Source of the DNA: a bacterium
GTDB lineage: Bacteria > Pseudomonadota > Alphaproteobacteria > Sphingomonadales > Sphingomonadaceae
Assembly (NCBI GenBank): GCA_030824575.1
Contig: JAVBXL010000067.1
Location: 1-42,857 of the forward strand
Direction: 5' to 3'
Length of the DNA: 42,857 nucleotides
Below the pieces are notes generated by a model. It was not told the DNA's origin, did no database searches, and worked only from the letters and a program-made list of their open reading frames with translations. The translations under genes were made by a program, and so were the position numbers. Of the stretch, positions 26,813-34,605 are shown one piece after another; position 1 is the first letter of the stretch, and each line of letters starts with the position of its first letter.

Positions 26813-28603
26813 ATGTCAATACGCCGTCTGCCCGAACATCTGGTCAATCGTATCGCTGCCGGTGAAGTGGTCGAAAGACCCGCCAGCGCGCTCAAGGAGA
26901 TCGTCGAAAACGCTTTGGATGCGGGAGCGACTCGTATCGCCATTCGCCTGTCCAATGGCGGGCTCGACCGGATCGAAGTGAGCGACGATGGCTGCGGCAT
27001 GGATTCGGCGGACATGGCGCTGGCGCTGGAACGCCATGCGACGTCGAAGCTGCCTGACGATGCCATTGAAAATGTAGCCACATTGGGTTTCCGAGGGGAG
27101 GCGCTGCCCTCGATAGCCAGCGTTGCGCGCCTGTCGATCGACAGTCGGCCGCGCGGGGCCGATGGGTGGAACCGCACGGTCGATAACGGACTGCTGGTGG
27201 TGGAAGGGCCAGCCGCCCTGCCACCAGGCACGCGTGTCATCGTAGAGCAGTTGTTCGGCAAGGTGCCGGCGCGGCGCAAGTTCCTGCGCTCGCCCAAGGC
27301 CGAATATGCCGCCTGTCTCGACATCGTCCGTCGTCTCGCAATGGCACATCCCGCCGTCGCTTTTTCGGTCGAACATGATGGTCGCCGGGTTTTGGGCGTG
27401 CAGGCCGACGAGGCGCGGGAGGAGCGTGTCGCTGCGCTGACCGACCGGGCGCTGGCGGAAAATCATGTGATCGTGTCCCTGGAACGCGAAGGCATCCGCC
27501 TGTCAGGCGTCGCATCCATCCCGACCTACAATCGCGGTGTGGGTGATCATCAATATTTGTTCGTCAATGGGCGGCCGGTGAAGGACCGGCTGCTGATCGG
27601 GGCATTGCGCGGTGCCTATGCCGACATGCTGGCGCGCGACCGGCATCCGGTCGTCGCGCTGTTCCTCGACGTGCCGCCGCTGGAAGTCGATGTAAATGTC
27701 CATCCCGCCAAGACCGAGGTGCGCTTTCGCGATCCCGCGCTGATCCGCGGCATGATCGTGTCCGGCCTGCGCCGCGCGCTCGATGCGGAGGGGTTTCGTG
27801 CAGTGCAACATGCCGACCCTTCCGCCTTGTCGGCCTGGAAGCCCGAACCGGTGTCGCCCACCCCCATCGGGGCGATGCCGATCTTCGAGGCGGCGGCGCT
27901 CTCACCGGGGAGCTACAACCAATTCGCGCCATCCTCTTTCGCCGATCGTCGCACCTCCTTCATCACGCCGCCACCCCAGGCGCGCGCCGAACCGGCGGCC
28001 GCACCGGCACCGGAAGGCAACAGCTTTCCGCTTGGCGTGGCGCGCGGTCAGGTCGCGCGCACCTATATCGTGGCGGAGGCGGAGGACGGCCTGGTCATTG
28101 TTGACCAACATGCCGCGCATGAGCGGCTGACGCTGGAGCGGATGCGCCGCGCGATGGAGGGGCAGGGTGTCGCCTCCCAGGCGCTGCTGCTGCCAGAAGT
28201 TGTCGAAATGGACGAACCGGCCTGCGACCGGCTGGAGGCGCGGATCGCTGAACTCAAGGATTTTGGCCTCGACCTGGAGCGGTTCGGCCCCTCGGCCATG
28301 CTGGTCCGCTCGGTCCCGGCGATGCTGGGCCAATCGGATGTGCAGGGTTTGGTGACGGACCTGGCCGACGATCTGGCGGCCTATGATAGCGCGCTATCGC
28401 TGAAGGAACGGCTCGATCTGGTGGCCGCGACCATGTCCTGCCACGGATCGGTGCGGGCGGGGCGGGTGCTGAGCGTCGCGGAGATGAACGCCCTGCTGCG
28501 CGAGATGGAAGTAACGCCGCGGTCGGGCCAGTGCAACCATGGGCGGCCGACCTGGGTGAAGCTGGGCCATGGCGACATAGAGAAGCTGTTTGGGAGGAAA
28601 TGA
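26813..28603 (+). CDS. mutL: DNA mismatch repair protein MutL with endonuclease motif
   Basis: GHKL ATPase that couples MutS mismatch recognition to strand incision. N-terminal ATPase motifs include IAAGEVVERPASALKEIVEN with catalytic Glu29, DDGCGMD, and LGFRGEALPSIASV. The C-terminal domain carries DQHAAHERLTLE (431-442), an exact match to the DQHA-x2-E-x4-E metal-binding motif of nicking MutL proteins, with supporting CHGSVRAG and QCNHGRPTW blocks. So it is predicted to be a strand-cutting MutL, as in bacteria without MutH. At 596 aa it is of normal length. The next gene starts 4 bp after its stop. Confidence 0.97.
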   Translation: MSIRRLPEHLVNRIAAGEVVERPASALKEIVENALDAGATRIAIRLSNGGLDRIEVSDDGCGMDSADMALALERHATSKLPDDAIENVATLGFRGEALPSIASVARLSIDSRPRGADGWNRTVDNGLLVVEGPAALPPGTRVIVEQLFGKVPARRKFLRSPKAEYAACLDIVRRLAMAHPAVAFSVEHDGRRVLGVQADEAREERVAALTDRALAENHVIVSLEREGIRLSGVASIPTYNRGVGDHQYLFVNGRPVKDRLLIGALRGAYADMLARDRHPVVALFLDVPPLEVDVNVHPAKTEVRFRDPALIRGMIVSGLRRALDAEGFRAVQHADPSALSAWKPEPVSPTPIGAMPIFEAAALSPGSYNQFAPSSFADRRTSFITPPPQARAEPAAAPAPEGNSFPLGVARGQVARTYIVAEAEDGLVIVDQHAAHERLTLERMRRAMEGQGVASQALLLPEVVEMDEPACDRLEARIAELKDFGLDLERFGPSAMLVRSVPAMLGQSDVQGLVTDLADDLAAYDSALSLKERLDLVAATMSCHGSVRAGRVLSVAEMNALLREMEVTPRSGQCNHGRPTWVKLGHGDIEKLFGRK

Positions 28604-28607
28604 GCCG

Positions 28608-29099
28608 ATGATGATCCTGGCCACCTTGTTGCTGGCTGCCGTCGATCCCGTCTGCGCTGTGCCGGCGGTGCTGGACGAACCCTGGACCAGTTGGACCCAA
28701 AGCGGGCAGGCGAAGGCCGGCGTGCTGGCGCAGGGCGCGCCTGAGTTGATCCTGGGCAAGCCGCTGACCGCCACGCTGACCCCGGCTGCGCATGTCCAGT
28801 TTCCCGTTGCGCCGGGCAAGGGCGCTAAGGATGGCTATGGCGGGCTGTTCAGCCTGTCGCTCAAGCAGGCGGCGCGGGTCGGTATCGCGCTGTCTGGGCC
28901 AGCCTGGGTGGATGTGGTGACGGGCGACGTATCGCTCGGGTCGGTCGAGCATGGCCATGGGCCGGATTGTTCGGATATCCGCAAGATCGTCTGGTTCGAC
29001 CTGCCTGCCGGGCGGCATCTGGTCCAGATTGCGGGATCGAAGGCGGCTTCTGTCCGCGTGATGGCGGCGGATGCGCAGGCGAACCAGCCCGCGCGTTGA
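28608..29099 (+). CDS. Exported small protein of unknown function
   Basis: I do not recognise a characterised family. The 163-aa product begins MMILATLLLAAVDPVCAVPAV, a short signal peptide likely cut near residue 16-18. The mature part is beta-rich, with WVDVVTGD, HGHGPDCSDIRK and LPAGRHLVQIAGS suggesting a small beta-sandwich. Two cysteines (one early, one in PDCSD) could form a disulfide. The start at 28608 follows a GGAGGAAATGAG ribosome site overlapping the mutL end, so it is probably cotranscribed with mutL. Similar sphingomonad proteins are sometimes labelled as homogentisate dioxygenase, but nothing here supports that enzyme activity. Confidence 0.8.
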   Translation: MMILATLLLAAVDPVCAVPAVLDEPWTSWTQSGQAKAGVLAQGAPELILGKPLTATLTPAAHVQFPVAPGKGAKDGYGGLFSLSLKQAARVGIALSGPAWVDVVTGDVSLGSVEHGHGPDCSDIRKIVWFDLPAGRHLVQIAGSKAASVRVMAADAQANQPAR

Positions 29100-29108
29100 A
29101 CCCTAAAC

Positions 29109-29188
29109 CCGTTCGGGCTGAGCCTGTCGTAGCCCTGCACTTCTTTCGTTGAGAAAGGACGGCCCTTCGACAGGCTCAGGGCGAACGG
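29109..29188. repeat. Palindromic intergenic repeat, type CCGTTCG-CTGAGCCTGTCG
   Basis: Imperfect inverted repeat: the left arm (29109-29135) CCGTTCGGGCTGAGCCTGTC matches the inverted right arm (29161-29188, read CCGTTCGCCCTGAGCCTGTC). It lies between the converging exported-protein and MaoC genes. Related copies occur at 33757 and 42074. Such elements are common between genes in sphingomonads and may end transcription here. Confidence 0.8.
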
Positions 29189-29206
29189 ATGGTGGGAATA
29201 TCATAA

Positions 29207-29677
29207 TCAAACGGGCCGCGTGCGCCACATGGCGATCGGGATCATGGTCAGGACGGGCTTGTCGTCCTGGTTGAAGATCGCCACTTTGCTGCGGACGATG
29301 CCCATTTCGGGGCGGCTTTGCGACGCTTTCTTGTCGATCACTTCGCTGCGCCCATGCAGCGTGTCGCCGGGGCGGAGAGGACGTAGCCAGCGCAGTTCGT
29401 CCACGCCCATCGCGCCTAGGCTGGCGGCCTGGCGACCGGGCTGGCGCTGCATTTCCGCGACGAACATCTTCATGAACAGGGCGGTGGTGTGCCATCCGCT
29501 GGCGGACAGCGTGCCGAAATGCGTCTGCGCCGCTGCTTCGTCGGACAGATGGAAGGGCTGGGGGTCGAACTCGGCGGCGAAGGCGACCGTCTCTTCGCGC
29601 GAGACGGTCAGCGGGCCGAAGTCGAAGCCGTCGCCGATCGCGATATCCTCGAAATAGACAATTTCTTCCATCGCCAT
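29207..29677 (-). CDS. MaoC-like (hot-dog fold) hydratase/dehydratase family protein
   Basis: 156-aa single hot-dog domain protein of the MaoC/(R)-specific enoyl-CoA hydratase group. The opening EEIVYFEDIAIGD and FDPQPFHLSDEAA with Asp and His of the catalytic region are typical, followed by GTLSASGWHTTALFMKM. Likely acts on a CoA thioester in fatty-acid or aromatic-acid metabolism, but the substrate is not defined by its neighbours. AGGAGA precedes the ATG at 29677 (MAMEEIV); 29671 is an alternative. Confidence 0.88.
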   Translation of the reverse strand: MAMEEIVYFEDIAIGDGFDFGPLTVSREETVAFAAEFDPQPFHLSDEAAAQTHFGTLSASGWHTTALFMKMFVAEMQRQPGRQAASLGAMGVDELRWLRPLRPGDTLHGRSEVIDKKASQSRPEMGIVRSKVAIFNQDDKPVLTMIPIAMWRTRPV

Positions 29678-29732
29678 CGGTCTCCTACTGCAACCGATGG
29701 CGATGTAGAGCGCGTTTCCGTTTACGTCAATG

Positions 29733-31286
29733 TCAGGCGATGTTGATCGACGGCCTGCCATGTGGCACGGTCAGCGTTGCGCGCGTGCTGATCGCGCCGC
29801 CGGGCGTCGATACCTGGTCCATCACCCGCATCCTTGTGGTCCAAGCTTCAGGGGTCACTTCGCACACGAGATAGCCGCGCTGGTCGTTAATGAACTTCAG
29901 TTCCGGGTTGTTGCGCAACATCACATCGCTGCCGGTGCGCAGATCCGATCCATCGCCACCCGACGAGATGGACGTGGAGACGAACTCGACCGCCACCGTC
30001 TTGTCGCCATCGTTCAGCAGGCCTGCGAAATTCTGGTGCTCGTCCCCGGTCAGTACGACCACATTGTCCAGCCCGCGCATCTTGGCCAGCAGTCGCTCGC
30101 GCGGCTTGGCATAGGCAGCCCAGCTATCGATATTGTAGATTTTCTGCTTTTCGTCGGCATAACGCCGCCGGTCGAGCGACATCATCATCACCTGCTGCGC
30201 CACGCAGTTCCAACGGGTGTGCCCGCGCGTCAGGTTGCGCATGAGCCAGCTTTCCTCCTCCGCCGAAAGCACCTGCGCCTTGCCGTCATCAATCTCCGTG
30301 CAATAGGGTTTGAACCCGTCGTCGCATGGCTGGTCGGACCGGAAGGACCGGGTGTCGAGGAAGTCGATCGACAGAAGATCGCCGAAGCGCGCTTCGCGAT
30401 AGGCGTTGGTGATGATCCCGTCGCGGGGCAGCATCGCTGCGCGGACCGGCATATATTCATACCAGGCCTGCAATCCTGCCTGGCGGCGCAGGCGGAATAT
30501 CTCGTTCGGGGCCAGCCCCTTGCCGGAGATATCGCCTACCCAATTATTCTCAATTTCATGGTCGTCGAAGGTCGGAAACCATGTATGCTTCGCGCGCGCC
30601 GCCTGCAGGTCGTAGTCGCTCAGATATTGGGCGTAGCGCAGGCGATAGTCGGCCAGATCGAAACAGTCCTGGCCGATATGGTGACGGACCTGATCGACAG
30701 GCAGACCATCCTTGTCATAGTCCGGTGCGCGCTGCTGATATTCGTAGATGAAGTCGCCATAGTGGTAGACGAAGGCCAAATCGTCTTCGCGCGCCAGATG
30801 GCGGAAAGCGGTGAACAGGCCGTCCTCGTAATTCTGGCAGCCCGCAACACCGAATTTCAGTGCGGTCGGGCTAGACGAGGCCAGCGGCAGCGTGCGCGCG
30901 CGGCCTTGCGACGACCGGTCGCTCCCCAGGAAAAAGCGATACCAATAAGGCCGGTCGGGTTGCAGTCCGGCGACCTCGACATGGACGCTGTGACCCAATT
31001 CCGGCCGCGCTTGCGCTTCTCCGCTGGCGACGATGGTCTTGAACCGATCGTCGCTGGCGACCTCCCATTTTACCGGCAGCGGGACCATCGGCATCCCGCC
31101 ATGGGGGTCGAAAGGCTTGGGCGCCAATTTGGTCCAGATGACAAAGCCGTCCGACGCCGGATCGCCCGACGTCACACCGAGGGAAAAGGGATAGCCGGCG
31201 AACCAACTCTGCGCCTTCAGGATGGCGGGCGTCCCAATGGCAGGCGCTATGGTGGCGGCGGTCAGGAACTGGCGGCGGTTGAACAT
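29733..31286 (-). CDS. Tat-exported PhoD-type alkaline phosphatase / phosphodiesterase
   Basis: Periplasmic metallophosphatase that releases phosphate from organic mono- and diesters. ATG 31286 (MFNRRQFLTAA, 517 aa) begins with a twin-arginine signal. The N-terminal PhoD domain precedes the metallophosphatase core with AGCQNYEDG, VYHYGDFIYEY, TFDDHEIENNW and the late LTGDEHQNF, which carry metal ligands. The longer in-frame start at 31379 is rejected because its extra residues are encoded by an inverted repeat. No phosphate-regulated pho box is evident. Related enzymes usually use Ca2+ and Fe3+. Confidence 0.93.
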   Translation of the reverse strand: MFNRRQFLTAATIAPAIGTPAILKAQSWFAGYPFSLGVTSGDPASDGFVIWTKLAPKPFDPHGGMPMVPLPVKWEVASDDRFKTIVASGEAQARPELGHSVHVEVAGLQPDRPYWYRFFLGSDRSSQGRARTLPLASSSPTALKFGVAGCQNYEDGLFTAFRHLAREDDLAFVYHYGDFIYEYQQRAPDYDKDGLPVDQVRHHIGQDCFDLADYRLRYAQYLSDYDLQAARAKHTWFPTFDDHEIENNWVGDISGKGLAPNEIFRLRRQAGLQAWYEYMPVRAAMLPRDGIITNAYREARFGDLLSIDFLDTRSFRSDQPCDDGFKPYCTEIDDGKAQVLSAEEESWLMRNLTRGHTRWNCVAQQVMMMSLDRRRYADEKQKIYNIDSWAAYAKPRERLLAKMRGLDNVVVLTGDEHQNFAGLLNDGDKTVAVEFVSTSISSGGDGSDLRTGSDVMLRNNPELKFINDQRGYLVCEVTPEAWTTRMRVMDQVSTPGGAISTRATLTVPHGRPSINIA

Positions 31287-31329
31287 GGACGAGCGACCCT
31301 TGGATTTGGCTGTTTTACAAATATGTCTT

Positions 31330-31388
31330 AGAGCCTGTTTGGAAAAGCGCGAAAGGGCGCTTTTCAAGTCCGGTTCCAAACAGACTCT
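31330..31388. repeat. Nested hairpin repeat upstream of the phoD-like gene
   Basis: Outer arms AGAGCCTGTTTGGAA (31330-31344) and TTCCAAACAGACTCT (31374-31388) pair with one mismatch. Inside, GAAAAGCGC (31342-31350) pairs with GCGCTTTTC (31357-31365). The structure lies about 44 bp upstream of the phosphatase start, in its promoter/leader zone. Confidence 0.8.
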
Positions 31389-31434
31389 TAGCCCGTCCCC
31401 CTAACGGCGCAATATGACAAGACGACGCAGCGAG

Positions 31435-31929
31435 TCAGGCGAGCCAGTCGCGCAGCGTCATCCAGGCCGTGCGCTTGGCGTCCCGCGACAGGCTGGCATA
31501 GGCGCCGCTGGAGGAGGGCAGGTCGATCAGCGTCAGGCCTGCCCTATTGCCCAATTGCCGCCGACCATGCAGCGCGGCGGTCTTGCCGTTGAAGGCGATG
31601 GCCCGGAGCGCGGGCAGGCGGCCGACAAAAGCGCCAAGGTTGCGTACCTCGGCGCCGCGAATCGATCCGTCCAGGCTGCCCTCGCGCTCAGCGCTTTCGA
31701 TCACGTCCCACAGGCCGACGCCGCGCGCGCGCAACCGTTTCAGGCGCATTGCATAGGGTTGACCGCGCAAGTCTTCTCCTAGCACATCACCGAGCAAGGC
31801 CCAGAACGCGTTACCGCGATGGGCATAATATTCGCCCTGCCGGATCGACGCATCGCCCGGCAGGCTCCCCAGGATCAATAGGCGCGTATCGGCGTCGACG
31901 CTGGGCGGGAAGGCGGCCTTGCGTTGCAT
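31435..31929 (-). CDS. Hypoxanthine-DNA (deoxyinosine) glycosylase, UDG superfamily
   Basis: Base-excision repair enzyme predicted to remove hypoxanthine formed by adenine deamination. The 164-aa protein has the family opening LLILGSLPGDASIRQGEYYAH, then GNAFWALLGDVLG, FNGKTAALHG and LPSSSGAYA, the last corresponding to the leucine-loop region of UDG enzymes. It belongs to the UDG-family 6 (HDG) type rather than MUG or UNG, judged by these motifs. It lies on the minus strand between the phoD-like gene and ychF, flanked by two palindromic repeats, so it is probably transcribed alone. Confidence 0.85.
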   Translation of the reverse strand: MQRKAAFPPSVDADTRLLILGSLPGDASIRQGEYYAHRGNAFWALLGDVLGEDLRGQPYAMRLKRLRARGVGLWDVIESAEREGSLDGSIRGAEVRNLGAFVGRLPALRAIAFNGKTAALHGRRQLGNRAGLTLIDLPSSSGAYASLSRDAKRTAWMTLRDWLA

Positions 31930-31946
31930 AGGGTTCCCCCAATAGT

Positions 31947-32022
31947 GTCATGCCAGCGCAGGCTGGCATCTCAGGCGTTTTGGCGCGCTGTCGCCTGAGA
32001 CCCCAGCCTGCGCTGGGGTGAC
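31947..32022. repeat. Palindromic intergenic repeat, type CCAGCGCAGGCTGG
   Basis: Left arm GTCATGCCAGCGCAGGCTGG and right arm CCAGCCTGCGCTGGGGTGAC are inverted copies, with CTCAGGCG/CGCCTGAG further in. Each arm also has its own small dyad CCAGC-GCAG-GCTGG. It sits just beyond the ychF stop codon (minus strand) and could terminate ychF transcription. This is a different family from the repeat at 29109. Confidence 0.82.
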
Positions 32023-32030
32023 GGCAAGAG

Positions 32031-33131
32031 TTAGACGTTGAAACGGAACAGCATGATGTCGCCGTCCTGCGTCACATATTCCTTGCCTTCGGACCGCCAC
32101 TTGCCCGCTTCCTTGGCGCCGGCTTCGCCGTTAAACTGGACATAATCGGCATAGGCCATGGTTTCGGCGCGGATGAAGCCCTTTTCGAAATCGGTGTGGA
32201 TCGCGCCGGCGGCCTGGGGTGCCTTCGATCCTTTGGCGACGGTCCAGGCGCGCGCTTCCTTCGGCCCGACGGTGAAGAAAGTGATGAGGCCCAGCAATTC
32301 GTAGCCAGCGCGGATGATGCGGGCGAGGCCGGCTTCGGCCAGGCCCAGCGCTTCGAGGTATTCGACGCGCTCCTCGACCGGCATCGTCACCAGTTCCGCC
32401 TCGATCGCGGCGGATACGATGACGGCGCTGGCATTTTCGGCCTTTGCCTTTTCGAACACGCGGGCGGAAAAGGCATTGCCCTCCGATGCGGCGTCTTCCT
32501 CTACATTGCAGACATAGAGGACCGGCTTGGCGGTCAGCAACTGCGCCTGCTTGAACAGGCGGTCTTCTTCCTCGTCGCGCGGCACGGTGAGGCGGGCGGG
32601 CTTGCCTTCGCGCAGCAGGTCGAGCGCCTGGCCCAGCACGGTGGCGGCGGCTTTGGCTTCCTTGTCGCCCTGCGCGGCTTTCTTGGCCAGGTTCGGGACG
32701 CGCTTTTCCAGGCTTTCCAGATCGGCGAGCATCAATTCCATCTCGACCGTCTCGGCGTCGGCGATCGGATCGACCTTGCCTTCGACATGTGTGATGTCGT
32801 CATCCTCGAAACAGCGCAGGACATGGACGATTGCGTCGGTTTCGCGGATGTTGGCCAGGAACTGGTTGCCTAGCCCCTCGCCCTTCGACGCGCCGCGCAC
32901 CAGACCGGCGATATCGACGAAGCTGAGCTGCGTTTCGATGATCTTCGCGCTACCGCCGATCTTGGCGATCGTGTCGAGCCGGTCGTCGGGCACGGCGACG
33001 CGGCCCTCATTGGGTTCGATCGTGCAGAAGGGATAGTTGGCCGCCTGCGCCGCCTGCGTTTCCGTCAGCGCATTGAACAGGGTAGACTTGCCCACATTGG
33101 GGAGGCCGACGATACCGCAACGAAAACCCAT
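32031..33131 (-). CDS. ychF: YchF, ribosome-associated Obg-like ATPase
   Basis: Universally conserved TRAFAC-class ATPase related to eukaryotic OLA1; binds ribosomes and is redox-regulated. The G1 loop is GLPNVGKSTLFNAL at residues 8-21, and the usual GTPase NKxD motif is replaced by NVEE (YVCNVEE), which explains ATP rather than GTP specificity. A TGS domain forms the C-terminus (FTVGPKEARAWTV onwards, ending DGDIMLFRFNV). At 366 aa it is standard length. A palindromic repeat follows its stop codon, and the gene is divergent from the DUF983 gene. Confidence 0.97.
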   Translation of the reverse strand: MGFRCGIVGLPNVGKSTLFNALTETQAAQAANYPFCTIEPNEGRVAVPDDRLDTIAKIGGSAKIIETQLSFVDIAGLVRGASKGEGLGNQFLANIRETDAIVHVLRCFEDDDITHVEGKVDPIADAETVEMELMLADLESLEKRVPNLAKKAAQGDKEAKAAATVLGQALDLLREGKPARLTVPRDEEEDRLFKQAQLLTAKPVLYVCNVEEDAASEGNAFSARVFEKAKAENASAVIVSAAIEAELVTMPVEERVEYLEALGLAEAGLARIIRAGYELLGLITFFTVGPKEARAWTVAKGSKAPQAAGAIHTDFEKGFIRAETMAYADYVQFNGEAGAKEAGKWRSEGKEYVTQDGDIMLFRFNV

Positions 33132-33276
33132 TTGACTGCCTTATAAGATCAGGAAGATTTGCGCGCCCGATAGCGGTTTGCGCGGCCGATGGCCAGCCTT
33201 GGCGCGCGGTGCGGGCAAATGGGGTGGGACAAAAGGCGCAATTGCTAAGCGACGCGCTTTGGCCGCATAAAGGATC

Positions 33277-33735
33277 ATGACCCAAGAGATGATCGAACCG
33301 AGCCGCGAAACCCACTGGATCGACCAGAAGGGGCGCGCGTGGCAGAAGCGCCCGGCGCATGAAACGGGCGTGTTCGGCCGCTGCCCGCGGTGCGGGGAGG
33401 GGCATATCTTCACCGGGTTCCTGACGATGCGCGACCATTGCGAGGTGTGCGATCTGGACTATAGCTTCGCCGATCCGGCGGATGGCCCGGCGGTGTTCGT
33501 CCAACTGTTCGCCTGCGTGCCGGGCGTCATCTTCATCATCATGCTGGAGATCATGGCGCGGCCGGGCCTTTGGGTGCATCTGGCCGTGGGCGTGCCGGTG
33601 CTGATCCTGACGACGCTTCTGCCGATGCGGCCGATCAAGGGCTGGCTGATCGCCGCCCAGTTCACCAACAGCGCGCAGGAGGCCGGGACGGCGGGGCTTT
33701 GGGCAAAACTGCATGACGGAGCGCCGGGCGGTTAG
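33277..33735 (+). CDS. DUF983 family membrane protein with zinc-ribbon-like motif
   Basis: 152-aa protein of the DUF983 family. A CxxC pair near residues 37-40 (FGRCPRCGEGHIF) and a second one, HCEVCDLDY, form a likely zinc ribbon in the cytoplasm. Two hydrophobic segments follow (FACVPGVIFIIMLEIMARPG and LWVHLAVGVPVLILTTLLP), placing it in the inner membrane. The function is unknown; in other alphaproteobacteria some relatives are adjacent to cytochrome oxidase genes. The start could be 33277 or 33289. It stands alone, divergent from ychF. Confidence 0.85.
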   Translation: MTQEMIEPSRETHWIDQKGRAWQKRPAHETGVFGRCPRCGEGHIFTGFLTMRDHCEVCDLDYSFADPADGPAVFVQLFACVPGVIFIIMLEIMARPGLWVHLAVGVPVLILTTLLPMRPIKGWLIAAQFTNSAQEAGTAGLWAKLHDGAPGG

Positions 33736-33756
33736 GGCTGATGAATAATGCCACCT

Positions 33757-33830
33757 CCGTTCGCTTCGAGCGAAGTCGAGAAGCGGATGGCGCAGTTCCT
33801 ATGTTTCTCGACTGCGCTCGAAACGAACGG
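33757..33830. repeat. Palindromic intergenic repeat, type CCGTTCG-CGAAGTCGA
   Basis: CCGTTCGCTTCGAGCGAAGT (33757 on) matches the inverse of the right arm ending at 33830 with about two differences over 27 bp. It lies between the converging DUF983 and cyclotransferase genes. The CCGTTCG...CGAACGG ends are shared with the copies at 29109 and 42074. Confidence 0.8.
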
Positions 33831-33852
33831 ACGATGGTGAGCGTCCAAGGCT

Positions 33853-34605
33853 TTACGGCTTGGGCGCGACCTTTATTTCGAACAGTTTCGGCCAGTTCTT
33901 GCCGGTGATGAAGACGCGGTCCTTCGCTGCGTCATAGGCGATGCCGTTGGCGACGGCTTCGCTGTCGGTGACGCCGGCAGCCTTGCGCAGGCGCGCCACG
34001 TCGATCCAGTCGATCACCGCGCCGGTCGCAGGATCGATGCGGGCGATTCGGGTGTCGTACCAGATATTCGCCCACACCTCCCCCTTCACATATTCCAGTT
34101 CGTTCAGCCGATCGACCGCCCGCCCGTTCCAGGTCACGGTGATGCGACGCTGTTCGGCCAGGCTGTCAGGATCGAGGAAGCGCAATTGCGCGGTGCCATC
34201 GCTCATGATGAGGCTGCGGCCGTCCTGCGTCATGCCCCAGCCTTCGCCGTCATAACGGAAGTCGGATAGCGGCGCAAAATCGGCCAGGTTCCAGACGAAG
34301 CCCCGGCGATGGCGCCAAGTCAGGCTGACCAGTTTGCCGCCCCAGTTGACAATGCCCTCGCCGAAATAGGGTGGCTCGATCACGCGGCGTTGCAGGACTC
34401 TGCCGGTCTTGAGCGCCACCTTGCGGATATCCGACTGGCCTTCCAGGCCGGTGCTCTCGTAAAGCGCGCCGTCGAGGAAGAAGAGGCCTTCGGTGAAGGC
34501 AGTGGAATCATGCGGATAGGTTTTGACCAACGTCCAGGGCGTGTCGGCCAGGGCGGGAGGAGCCAGGACGAAGGCGCTGAAGAGCGCGAGCAGGAAGCCC
34601 TTCAT
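33853..34605 (-). CDS. Glutaminyl-peptide cyclotransferase (beta-propeller type)
   Basis: Exported enzyme of the plant/bacterial-type glutaminyl cyclase family, which forms N-terminal pyroglutamate. The 250-aa protein starts with a signal peptide (MKGFLLALFSAFVLAPPALA, cut near ALA-DTP). Family motifs are TEGLFFLDGALYESTGLEGQ, LTWRHRRGFVW, YDGEGWGMTQDG, LNELEYVKGEVWANIW and VANGIAYD, which repeat as blades. The start overlaps the ygfZ stop by 4 bp, so the two genes are translationally coupled. That pairing has no obvious metabolic reason. Confidence 0.9.
   Translation of the reverse strand: MKGFLLALFSAFVLAPPALADTPWTLVKTYPHDSTAFTEGLFFLDGALYESTGLEGQSDIRKVALKTGRVLQRRVIEPPYFGEGIVNWGGKLVSLTWRHRRGFVWNLADFAPLSDFRYDGEGWGMTQDGRSLIMSDGTAQLRFLDPDSLAEQRRITVTWNGRAVDRLNELEYVKGEVWANIWYDTRIARIDPATGAVIDWIDVARLRKAAGVTDSEAVANGIAYDAAKDRVFITGKNWPKLFEIKVAPKP

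Noticed and set aside
29730..31331. 533-aa open frame opposite the phosphatase gene
   Set aside because: The minus strand carries a Tat signal and all metal-binding motifs of the phosphatase; the plus-strand frame has none of these.
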